In this document: positions 1 to 7,033 of the stretch, piece by piece
Layout: the number at the start of each line of letters is the position of its first letter
Position numbering within the stretch: position 1 is the stretch's first letter
NCBI GenBank assembly: GCA_031181345.1
Contig: JAPSLC010000035.1
Coordinates: forward strand, 1-56,718
Reading direction: 5' to 3'
Length of the DNA stretch: 56,718 bases
Source of the DNA: Cupriavidus sp.
Lineage (GTDB): Bacteria > Pseudomonadota > Gammaproteobacteria > Burkholderiales > Burkholderiaceae
Notes under the pieces: model-generated
Told to the model about the DNA's origin: nothing
The model's input: the letters and a program-made list of their open reading frames with translations, nothing else
The model's database searches: none
Position numbers and translations under genes: made by a program

Positions 1-43
1 TCCATATATCGGCTTCCAGCATTTCACGCATGGTGACGGACAT
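1..43 (-). CDS. rpsB: 30S ribosomal protein S2, 5' end only (partial)
   Basis: Reading leftwards from the ATG at 43, the frame gives M-S-V-T-M-R-E-M-L-E-A, the usual start of betaproteobacterial ribosomal protein S2. A good Shine-Dalgarno (GGAG) precedes the ATG. S2 is a small-subunit protein that docks S1 on the ribosome. The next codons read D-I-W, where S2 proteins normally continue A-G-V-H-F-G-H, so the last ten or so bases of the window do not fit the gene. Either the sequence ends in a few wrong bases or a junction lies here. The divergent rpsB/map arrangement is normal for the family. Confidence 0.8.
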   Translation of the reverse strand, partial: MSVTMREMLEADIW

Positions 44-399
44 TGAATTCTCCAAAAGGGTTCGGTCTGAAGTCCGCCCCGACATTCCTGAACAGGAACA
101 CCCCGGATGGGCGGACTCGCGATTTCGCCCGGACCGCCATCGCGCATCCCGAAATTCCCAACGTCAGGAATCCGTGAAGCGAGGCGAAGCCAAGCGAGCC
201 CGCGATTGTAGCAACATCCCGGCCATCGCTCAAGCCCGCCGGAGGTCCCCGAACCAGCAGGCACCGTCACCGTGCGGCGCCGGCTTCTCTCCGCCGCGGG
301 GTGCGGCCGGGTCCCGATGGTGCGATAATCCCGGTTTGCCAATCCAGAAACGGGCGCCAACCCCACTTGCCGCCCGTGACACTTTTTCCGCGTCGCAGC
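44..399. other. Divergent intergenic region between rpsB and map
   Basis: This gap of 356 bases separates the two outward-facing genes. It holds the rpsB promoter at 205-233 and the rpsB leader. On the map side a weak -10-like GATAAT lies at 324-329 without a clear -35. Open frames across the gap have no ribosome site or recognisable protein and are not called. Confidence 0.6.
205..233 (-). promoter_or_regulatory. Sigma-70 promoter of rpsB
   Basis: On the minus strand, TTGAGC (233-228), a 17-bp spacer and TACAAT (210-205) form a near-consensus promoter reading towards rpsB. The predicted transcript has a leader of about 155 nt. This suits the known autoregulation of rpsB through its mRNA leader, although no leader structure was worked out here. 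Confidence 0.65.
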
Positions 400-1218
400 A
401 TGAGCATCCATTTGAAGACCGCCGAAGACATCGCCCAGATGCGCGTCGCCTGCCGGCTGGCCAGCGAAGTCCTCGACTACATCACGCCGTTCGTGAAGCC
501 CGGCGTCACCACCGGCGAACTGGACCGCCTGTGCCACGCCTATATGCGCGACGTACAAGGCACGGTCCCTGCGCCGCTGAACTATGCGCCGCCCGGCTAT
601 CCGCCCTTCCCCGGCGCGATCTGCACCTCGGTCAACGATGTGATCTGCCACGGCATCCCGGGTGATCGCGTGCTCAAGAACGGCGACGCGGTGAACCTGG
701 ACATCACGGTGATCACCAAGGAAGGCTATTACGGCGACACCAGCCGCATGTTCATCGTCGGCGAGGGGTCGATCCTGGCCAAGCGGCTGACGCAGGTGAC
801 CTTCGAATGCATGTGGAAGGGCATCGCGCAGGTGCGCCCGGGCGCCAAGCTCGGCGACATCGGCCACGTGATCCAGCAGCATGCGGAAGCCGCCGGCTAC
901 AGCGTGGTGCGCGAATACTGCGGCCACGGCATCGGCAAGAACTTCCACGAGGATCCGCAGATCCTGCACTACGGCCGCCCCGGCACCGGCATGGAACTGC
1001 AGGCCGGCATGATCTTCACGATCGAGCCGATGATCAACGCGGGCAAGCGCGACATCCGCACGATGCCCGACCAGTGGACCGTCAAGACGCGCGACCGCAG
1101 CCTGTCGGCGCAATGGGAACACACGGTGCTGGTAACCGACACCGGCTACGAGGTGCTGACCGTCTCGGCCGGCACCCAGGCGCCGCCCGCCTTCATCACC
1201 GACACGCTCGCGGCCTGA
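400..1218 (+). CDS. map: Type I methionine aminopeptidase
   Basis: This 272-residue cytosolic metalloprotease removes the initiator methionine from new proteins after deformylation. The pita-bread fold motifs are all visible: the NDVICHGIP segment with its histidine, NLDITV with the first metal aspartate, GYYGDTSRMF with the second, GHGIGKNFHEDP with the metal histidine, FTIEPM with a metal glutamate, and WEHTVLVTD with the last glutamate. The ATG at 400 starts M-S-I-H-L-K; upstream in-frame codons do not look like protein. No strong Shine-Dalgarno is present. The next gene, glnD, starts 74 bp on. Its partner enzyme def lies 4.5 kb downstream on the other strand. Confidence 0.95.
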   Translation: MSIHLKTAEDIAQMRVACRLASEVLDYITPFVKPGVTTGELDRLCHAYMRDVQGTVPAPLNYAPPGYPPFPGAICTSVNDVICHGIPGDRVLKNGDAVNLDITVITKEGYYGDTSRMFIVGEGSILAKRLTQVTFECMWKGIAQVRPGAKLGDIGHVIQQHAEAAGYSVVREYCGHGIGKNFHEDPQILHYGRPGTGMELQAGMIFTIEPMINAGKRDIRTMPDQWTVKTRDRSLSAQWEHTVLVTDTGYEVLTVSAGTQAPPAFITDTLAA

Positions 1219-1224
1219 TTGCAG

Positions 1225-1244
1225 GGGGCGCCGGAAGGCGCCCC
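1225..1244 (+). terminator. Hairpin after map
   Basis: GGGGCGCC, a GGAA tetraloop and GGCGCCCC make a perfect 8-bp stem just after the map stop codon. There is no T tract (only TGTCGTTT follows), so it may pause or protect the message rather than terminate it. Confidence 0.45.
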
Positions 1245-1292
1245 TGTCGTTTGGGCCACAGCCTCGCTGCCTTCGCTCCGCCCTCCTTCCCC

Positions 1293-3902
1293 ATGTCGAC
1301 CCAACCCGTCCCAGCCATGGATTCCTCCCCGGAACTGCTGCTTGCCACGCGCGTGCGCGACCGGCTCAAGGCCGACAAGCAGGCGCTGTTCGACGCCTTC
1401 ATCGGCGGCGGGCAGGTCGGCACACTGCTGACCCGGCTGCGCCAGGCGGTCGATCACGCGCTGGTCGAGTGCTGGCGCGGCCTCGGGCTGCCGGCCGGGA
1501 TGGCGCTGGTGGCCGTGGGCGGCTATGGCCGCGGCGAGCTGTTCCCGCATTCGGACGTCGACGTGCTGCTGCTGTTGCCCGCCGAGCCGGACCCGGACAC
1601 CGTCGGCCGCATGGAGAAGTTCATCGGCCTGTGCTGGGACCTGGGGCTGGAGATCGGCTCGTCGGTGCGCACGGTCGAGGACTGCCTGCGCGAGGCGCGC
1701 CAGGACGTGACGATCCGCACCGCGCTGCTCGAAGCGCGCCTGGTGACCGGCAACCGCACGCTGTTCACCGAGCTGCAGGCGCGCTATCGCGCCGAGCTCG
1801 ACCCGCGCGCCTTCTTCCAGGCCAAGCTGCTCGAACTGCGCCAGCGCCACGCCAAGTACCAGGACACGCCCTACGCGCTCGAGCCGAACTGCAAGGAAAG
1901 CCCCGGGGGCCTGCGCGACCTGCAGGTGATCCTGTGGATGACGCAGGCGGCGGGCTACGGCGCCAGCTGGAAGGAGCTGCGCGACAAGGACCTGCTGACC
2001 GAGCGCGAGGCGCAGGAACTGACGCGCAACGAGCGCCTGCTCAAGACCATCCGGGCGCGCCTGCATCTGCTGGCCGGACGCCGGCAGGACGTGCTGGTGT
2101 TCGACCTGCAGACCGCGCTGGCCGAGGCCTTCGGCTATCGCCAGAACGCCAACAAGCGCGCCAGCGAACAGCTGATGCGGCGCTACTACTGGGCCGCCAA
2201 GGCGGTGACCCAGCTCAACAGCGTGCTGCTGCTCAATATCGAGGCGATGCTGTTCCCCAGCGAGTCGAAGGTCACGCGCGTGCTGAACGAGCGTTTCGTC
2301 GAGCGCCAGGGCATGCTGGAAATCACCAGCGACGATCTGTACGAACGCAATCCGCACGCGATCCTGGAAACGTTCCTGCTGTACGAGCGCACGCCCGGCG
2401 TCAAGGGCCTGTCGCCGCGCACGCTGCGCGGCCTCTACAACGCGCGCACGGTAATGGACGCGCGCTGGCGCAACGACCCGGTCAACCGCCAGCAGTTCCT
2501 GGCGATCATCCAGGAGCCGCAGGGCATCACGCACGCGCTGCGGTTGATGAACCAGACCAGCGTGCTCGGCCGCTATCTGATCAACTTCCGGCGCATTGTC
2601 GGACAGATGCAGCACGACCTGTTCCACGTCTATACGGTGGACCAGCACATCCTGATGGTCGTGCGCAACATGCGGCGATTCGCCATCGTCGAGCACACCC
2701 ACGAGTTCCCCTTCTGCAGCCAGCTGATGGCGAACTTCGACAAGCCATGGGTGCTGTGGCTGGCGGCGCTGTTCCACGATATCGCCAAGGGCCGCGGCGG
2801 CGACCACTCCAGGCTCGGCACCGCCGATGCGCGCCGCTTCTGCCGCCAGCACGGCATCGCGCGCGAGGACGCGAACCTGATCGCCTGGCTGGTCGAGCAT
2901 CACCTGACCATGAGCCATGTCGCGCAGAAGCAGGACATGACCGACCCCGAGGTGGTCCATGCCTTCGCCCGCGTGGTCGGCAACGAGCGCTATCTGACCG
3001 CGCTGTATCTGCTGACCGTGGCCGACATCCGCGGCACCAGCCCCAAGGTCTGGAACGCGTGGAAGGGCAAGCTGCTGGAGGACCTGTACCGCATCACGCT
3101 GCGGGTGCTCGGCGGCGCGCGCGTCGATCCGCATTCGCTGTGGGCGCAGCGGCGCGAGGAGACCATCGCCGCGCTGCGGCTGCAGGCCTTCGATCCGGCC
3201 CGGGCCGAGGCGCTGTGGGAACGGCTCGACGTGGCCTTCTTCCTGCGCCACGACGCGCGCGACATCGCCTGGCTGACGCGCCATCTGGCCGACCGCGTCG
3301 ACAGCGAGCAGCCGGTGGTCAAGGCACGCGTGTCGCCGGCCGGCGAGGGGCTGCAGGTGGCGGTCTACGCCAAGGACCAGCCCGACCTGTTCGCCCGCAT
3401 CTGCGGCTACTTCGAGCGCAAGGGCTTCTCGATCCAGGAGGCGAAAATCCACACCACGCGGCATGGCTACGCGCTGGACACCTTCCAGGTGTTCGATCCC
3501 GGCGTCATCGGCGGCGGGCGCGACACGTACCGCGACATCATCGCGCTGGTCGAGCACGAACTCTGCGAGCGGCTGGCGCACCAGGCGCCGCTGCCCGAGC
3601 CGTCGCAGGGCCGGCTATCGCGCCAGTCGCGCAGCTTCCCGATCAAGCCGCGCGTCGATCTGCGGCCCGACGAGCGCGGCCAGTACTTCCTGCTGGAGCT
3701 GTCGGCCAACGACCGCACCGGCCTGCTGTACGCGATCGCGCGCGTGCTCGGCCGCCACCATATTTCCGTGCATACCGCACGCATCAACACGCTGGGCGAA
3801 CGGGTCGAGGACATGTTCCTGGTCGACGGCAGCCGCCTCGCCGCCGACAACCGGCTCGAAATCCAGCTTGAACAGGACCTGCTCGCGGCGCTCGACATCT
3901 GA
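1293..3902 (+). CDS. glnD: Bifunctional [protein-PII] uridylyltransferase/uridylyl-removing enzyme
   Basis: This 869-residue cytosolic enzyme is the primary nitrogen sensor. It uridylylates PII when glutamine is low and removes UMP when glutamine is high. The nucleotidyltransferase motif GGYGRGELFPHSDVDV is at about residues 76-91. An HD domain follows, with the catalytic pair H495-D496 in FHDIAKG. Two ACT domains, beginning near residues 687 and 798, would bind glutamine. Length is normal for the family. The ATG at 1293 is taken; an in-frame ATG at 1317 is possible, and neither has a strong ribosome site. It follows map and precedes the pseudouridine synthase by 20 bp, so these may be cotranscribed. 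Confidence 0.95.
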   Translation: MSTQPVPAMDSSPELLLATRVRDRLKADKQALFDAFIGGGQVGTLLTRLRQAVDHALVECWRGLGLPAGMALVAVGGYGRGELFPHSDVDVLLLLPAEPDPDTVGRMEKFIGLCWDLGLEIGSSVRTVEDCLREARQDVTIRTALLEARLVTGNRTLFTELQARYRAELDPRAFFQAKLLELRQRHAKYQDTPYALEPNCKESPGGLRDLQVILWMTQAAGYGASWKELRDKDLLTEREAQELTRNERLLKTIRARLHLLAGRRQDVLVFDLQTALAEAFGYRQNANKRASEQLMRRYYWAAKAVTQLNSVLLLNIEAMLFPSESKVTRVLNERFVERQGMLEITSDDLYERNPHAILETFLLYERTPGVKGLSPRTLRGLYNARTVMDARWRNDPVNRQQFLAIIQEPQGITHALRLMNQTSVLGRYLINFRRIVGQMQHDLFHVYTVDQHILMVVRNMRRFAIVEHTHEFPFCSQLMANFDKPWVLWLAALFHDIAKGRGGDHSRLGTADARRFCRQHGIAREDANLIAWLVEHHLTMSHVAQKQDMTDPEVVHAFARVVGNERYLTALYLLTVADIRGTSPKVWNAWKGKLLEDLYRITLRVLGGARVDPHSLWAQRREETIAALRLQAFDPARAEALWERLDVAFFLRHDARDIAWLTRHLADRVDSEQPVVKARVSPAGEGLQVAVYAKDQPDLFARICGYFERKGFSIQEAKIHTTRHGYALDTFQVFDPGVIGGGRDTYRDIIALVEHELCERLAHQAPLPEPSQGRLSRQSRSFPIKPRVDLRPDERGQYFLLELSANDRTGLLYAIARVLGRHHISVHTARINTLGERVEDMFLVDGSRLAADNRLEIQLEQDLLAALDI

Positions 3903-3922
3903 GCCGCGACACCATTGAAACC

Positions 3923-5638
3923 ATGAGCGATCAACCCTCCCCCAAGCGCAAGACCTTGGGACTGAAATCCGCCGCCGCCAACGCGGGTACCGGCCTGGCG
4001 CGCAAGAGCGGCGCCACCCGGCCAGTGCGCGTGTCGGATCTGAACCGGCGCCGCGTCCAGACCGTGGCCGAAGGGGTGCGCGCGGCGCACGAACGCGCCG
4101 AGGCCAGCGGCAAGCCGCGCAAGCAAGGCGGCGCCCGCCCGGCGCCGGAAGGACGCGGCGCGCGCCGTCCGGGTGGCGACGAGCGCGGACCGCGCCGCTT
4201 CGGCGACGATCAGCGGCCACCGCGCCGTACCGACGGCGATGAGCGAGGCCCGCGCCGTTTCGGCACCGACGAGCGGCCGCCACGCCGCCTTGGCGCCGAT
4301 GAGCGGCCGCCCCGCCGTACCGGTGGCGACGACCGAGGCCCCCGCCGTTTCGGCACCGACGAGCGGCCGCCACGCCGACTCGGCGCCGATGAGCGGCCTG
4401 CGCGCCGTACCCTCGGCGATGAACGCGGCCCGCGCCGTTTTGGCGGCGACGAGCCGCGCGAACGGCAGGCGCGATGGGGCGAGCGCAGCGAACGCGGAGA
4501 ACGGGCCGAGCGCGGCGAGCGCCCGCAACGTCCGCAGCATGGAGACCGCCCCACCGCCGGCCCGCGCCGGGAGTATGGAAGCGATCGCGGCGAACGTCCT
4601 GCCCGCGGCGAACGCGGCGAATACGGGCCGCGCCGCACGACCGCGCCCCGTGCGGCGGACGCCGACTCCCGCGAGCGCCCTGCCCGTCCGCAAGGCGAAG
4701 CCGGCGAGGTACGCCCGGCCCGCTCCGGCTTCGGTGCCGGCACCGGCCGCGCGCCCAAACCCGGCAGCGCCCGTACGCGCGATGACGTGCCACACGGCGC
4801 ACCGGCCCGCAGCCCGGCCCGCCCGCCGTCGAACACCCACGCCGCCGGCGCGGCGCACGGCGACGATGGCCTGGTGCGCCTGTCCAAGCGGATGTCCGAG
4901 CTTGGCCTGTGCTCGCGCCGCGAGGCCGACGAATGGATTCCGCGCGGTTGGGTGCTGGTCGACGGCAAGCCCGTGACCGAGCTCGGCACGCGCATCCGCC
5001 CGGACGCGACGATCGAGATCCAGCAGGCCGCCCGCTCGGAGCAAGGCGAGCGTGTCACGGTGCTGCTGCACAAGCCGGTCGGCTATGTGTCCGGCCAGGC
5101 CGAGGAAGGCTATCAGCCGGCGGCCGCGCTGTTCACCGCCGACAACCAGTGGGAAAACGATCCGACCCGCAAGCGCTATGCGCCATGGCAGCACAAGGGC
5201 CTGGCGCCGGCCGGACGCCTCGATATCGATTCGACCGGCCTGCTGGTGCTGACGCAGGACGGCCGCATCGCCCGCCAGCTGATCGGCGAGGACTCGAACA
5301 TCGAGAAGGAATACCTGGTGCGGGTGGTCTGGGAGGATGCGCCCGAGGGTCCGGTCGAGCGCAATATCTCGGCGGTGTTCCCGGCCGAGCGGCTCGAGAA
5401 GCTGCGCCACGGCCTGTCGCTCGACGGCGAGCCGCTCAAGCCCGCCAAGGTCAGCTGGCAGAACGAGGAACAGTTGCGCTTCGTGCTGCGTGAAGGGAAG
5501 AAACGGCAGATCCGCCGGATGTGCGAGCAGGTCGGCCTGAAGGTGGTCGGACTGAAACGCGTCCGCATGGGCCGGATCGTGCTGGGCGACCTGCCGGTCG
5601 GCCAGTGGCGCTTCCTGGGGCCGTTCGAGAAGTTCTGA
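3923..5638 (+). CDS. RsuA/RluB/RluF-family rRNA pseudouridine synthase with repeat-rich N-terminus
   Basis: The 571-residue product makes a pseudouridine in rRNA, probably 23S. The last 260 residues form the enzyme: an S4 RNA-binding domain from about residue 313 (LSKRMSELGLCSRREADEWI), then PAGRLDIDSTGLLVLT with likely catalytic Asp434, and EGKKRQIRRMCEQVGLKVV near the end. The catalytic part looks closer to RluF than RluB, so no symbol is given. The first 300 residues are basic, Arg/Gly/Asp/Glu-rich and disordered. They include ten decapeptide repeats and then GER/RGE-rich sequence, resembling RNA-binding tails. The tail is far longer than in the E. coli enzymes. It starts 20 bp after glnD. 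Confidence 0.88.
   Translation: MSDQPSPKRKTLGLKSAAANAGTGLARKSGATRPVRVSDLNRRRVQTVAEGVRAAHERAEASGKPRKQGGARPAPEGRGARRPGGDERGPRRFGDDQRPPRRTDGDERGPRRFGTDERPPRRLGADERPPRRTGGDDRGPRRFGTDERPPRRLGADERPARRTLGDERGPRRFGGDEPRERQARWGERSERGERAERGERPQRPQHGDRPTAGPRREYGSDRGERPARGERGEYGPRRTTAPRAADADSRERPARPQGEAGEVRPARSGFGAGTGRAPKPGSARTRDDVPHGAPARSPARPPSNTHAAGAAHGDDGLVRLSKRMSELGLCSRREADEWIPRGWVLVDGKPVTELGTRIRPDATIEIQQAARSEQGERVTVLLHKPVGYVSGQAEEGYQPAAALFTADNQWENDPTRKRYAPWQHKGLAPAGRLDIDSTGLLVLTQDGRIARQLIGEDSNIEKEYLVRVVWEDAPEGPVERNISAVFPAERLEKLRHGLSLDGEPLKPAKVSWQNEEQLRFVLREGKKRQIRRMCEQVGLKVVGLKRVRMGRIVLGDLPVGQWRFLGPFEKF
4157..4456 (+). repeat. Ten in-frame 30-bp tandem repeats encoding a decapeptide
   Basis: Residues 79-178 of the pseudouridine synthase are ten units of the pattern [G/P]-[P/A]-R-R-x-G-x-D-E-R. 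A higher-order 90-bp period is visible, because the three-unit block GPRRFGTDER, PPRRLGADER, PPRR... recurs from about 4257 and 4347. Copies are similar but not identical, so the array is old or was homogenised partly. It encodes a charged, disordered tail. Confidence 0.85.
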
Positions 5639-5659
5639 GGATCGGGCCTGAAGGCCGAC

Positions 5660-5688
5660 GCCGGGACCGGCCGCTGCGCCGTCCCGGC
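5660..5688. terminator. Hairpin between convergent genes
   Basis: GCCGGGAC (5660-5667) and GTCCCGGC (5681-5688) form a perfect 8-bp stem around a 13-base loop. It lies in the 75-bp gap where the pseudouridine synthase and def converge. There is no T tract, so its role as a bidirectional terminator is inferred from position. Confidence 0.35.
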
Positions 5689-5713
5689 TCCGTCGCCTGG
5701 GCTGGGCCTGGGC

Positions 5714-6250
5714 TCAGTCGTCCGATTGCACCCCGTTCAACTCGGGAAACAGCACCTCGGTGAAACCGAACTTGCTGAAGTCCTTGACCCGCATCGGGTA
5801 CAGGATGCCGCGCAGATGGTCGCACTCGTGCTGCACCACGCGCGCATGGAAGCCCTCGGCAACACGCTCGATGCGCTGTCCCATCAGGTCGAAGCCGGTA
5901 TAGCGCAGGCTGGTATGGCGCGGCACCATGCCGCGCAGGCCCGGCACCGACAGGCAGCCCTCCCAGCCATCCTCCATCTCGTCGGACAGCGGCGTCAGTT
6001 CCGGATTGATCAGCACGGTCTTGGGCACCTGCGGCGCATCGGGATAGCGCGGGTTGCGCTCGAAGCCGAAGATCACCACCTGCAGGTCGACGCCGATCTG
6101 CGGCGCGGCCAGCCCGGCGCCATTGGCATGGTCCATCGTGTCGAACATGTCCTCGATCAGCGTGCGCAGTTCGGGGGTATTGAAGCGCTGGACCGGGCGC
6201 GCGGCCTGCAGCAGCCGGGGGTCGCCCATTTTCAGAATGTCGCGAATCAT
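5714..6250 (-). CDS. def: Peptide deformylase
   Basis: This 178-residue metalloenzyme removes the formyl group from N-formylmethionine on nascent chains, the step before methionine aminopeptidase. All three signature motifs are present: GAGLAAPQIGV near residue 45, EGCLSVPG with the metal cysteine, and QHECDHLRG with the two metal histidines and the catalytic glutamate. The ATG at 6250 (M-I-R-D-I-L-K) has a good ribosome site, GAGGA, about seven bases upstream. Upstream in-frame codons are non-protein-like. A perfect TATAAT lies about 90 bp upstream on the same strand. Confidence 0.95.
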   Translation of the reverse strand: MIRDILKMGDPRLLQAARPVQRFNTPELRTLIEDMFDTMDHANGAGLAAPQIGVDLQVVIFGFERNPRYPDAPQVPKTVLINPELTPLSDEMEDGWEGCLSVPGLRGMVPRHTSLRYTGFDLMGQRIERVAEGFHARVVQHECDHLRGILYPMRVKDFSKFGFTEVLFPELNGVQSDD

Positions 6251-6337
6251 TGCTTGTCCTCTGCTGGAGCAGCCCGGTATCGTGCCGGCTGCCGCATGCG
6301 GCGCCGCATGCGAAGGTTCTGCGCCGAAATTCCGTCG

Positions 6338-6343
6338 ATTATA
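6338..6343 (-). promoter_or_regulatory. Likely -10 element of def
   Basis: On the minus strand this reads TATAAT in the context GGCTATAATC. No convincing -35 lies 16-18 bases upstream. The next feature upstream is the 3' end of the unknown gene at 6395. Confidence 0.45.
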
Positions 6344-6394
6344 GCCAGCGCTCCTGCCCACGGCCGGCGCTGGCGCCACGGTCAGGAGCCGCGC

Positions 6395-6862
6395 TCACGC
6401 AGCGAAGATCCTGTCCACGTCGACGTTGATCGAGTGCAGGCGCTCGCGCGGCACATGCGGCGTCAGGTAGCGCAACATCGTTTGCCCCCGCGACTCCAGC
6501 GTCGGACAACCGAATGTCCAGTGCTTGTCCGCGTCCCACATGTCGAGCAGCGGCGCAAACAGGTTCGCGAGGGCCTGCCGCAGGCGGTCTCGCCACGACG
6601 CCTGCGACGGCGCGGACGAGACATGGCACACCAGACGTCCGGCGGGCCGCTCGACGCTGCGCAGGTGGGCCTTGATGCTGTGCAGGATGCCGGTGTTGGT
6701 GTCGGCCACATACTCGAGCCGGAAACACTGGCCGCGAAATACGAAGCCTTGCTGGTGCCGCTGCGCCGGCTGGCGCTGGAAGCTCTCGCGCAGGCCCTCG
6801 AGCTTGACGCGCACGGCGACCCAATCCCGGCATGGCGGATGATTTGCTGCAATCGAACCCAT
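6395..6862 (-). CDS. Unknown protein of 155 residues
   Basis: I do not recognise this protein. The frame runs on the minus strand. The ATG at 6862 (M-G-S-I-A-A-N) is preceded by AAGGGG at a suitable distance, which decides the start; an upstream extension would be low-quality sequence. It has no signal peptide, membrane helix or catalytic motif that I can identify. It is basic, with several Trp and Cys residues and a recurring pattern of Arg/His. It stands alone between def and ligA, reading the same way as both. Codon use looks like the neighbours. It could be a lineage-specific gene or, less likely, a spurious frame. Confidence 0.5.
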   Translation of the reverse strand: MGSIAANHPPCRDWVAVRVKLEGLRESFQRQPAQRHQQGFVFRGQCFRLEYVADTNTGILHSIKAHLRSVERPAGRLVCHVSSAPSQASWRDRLRQALANLFAPLLDMWDADKHWTFGCPTLESRGQTMLRYLTPHVPRERLHSINVDVDRIFAA

Positions 6863-7033
6863 GGGAACCCCTTGTCGTCTGGAAGACGTGGTGGAAGAAC
6901 CCGGCGAGGTTAATCGCGCGGCACGGGCCGCTTCTTTCGAATTCAGCCCTGCCTCTTTGCTTAGGCGACCCGTGATCGACTGTCTCACTGGACAGCGGCG
7001 CGGATCGCTGTCCGTGGCGTCAGCGTGCTGGCG

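Noticed and set aside
1146..3581. Long minus-strand open frame across glnD
   Set aside because: It mirrors glnD codons, is composed of repeated Gln/Ala/Leu/Arg, and has no ribosome site or motif.
3467..5410. Minus-strand frames of 395-647 codons over the pseudouridine synthase repeats
   Set aside because: They arise from the repetitive GC-rich DNA; the plus-strand frame has S4 and catalytic motifs.
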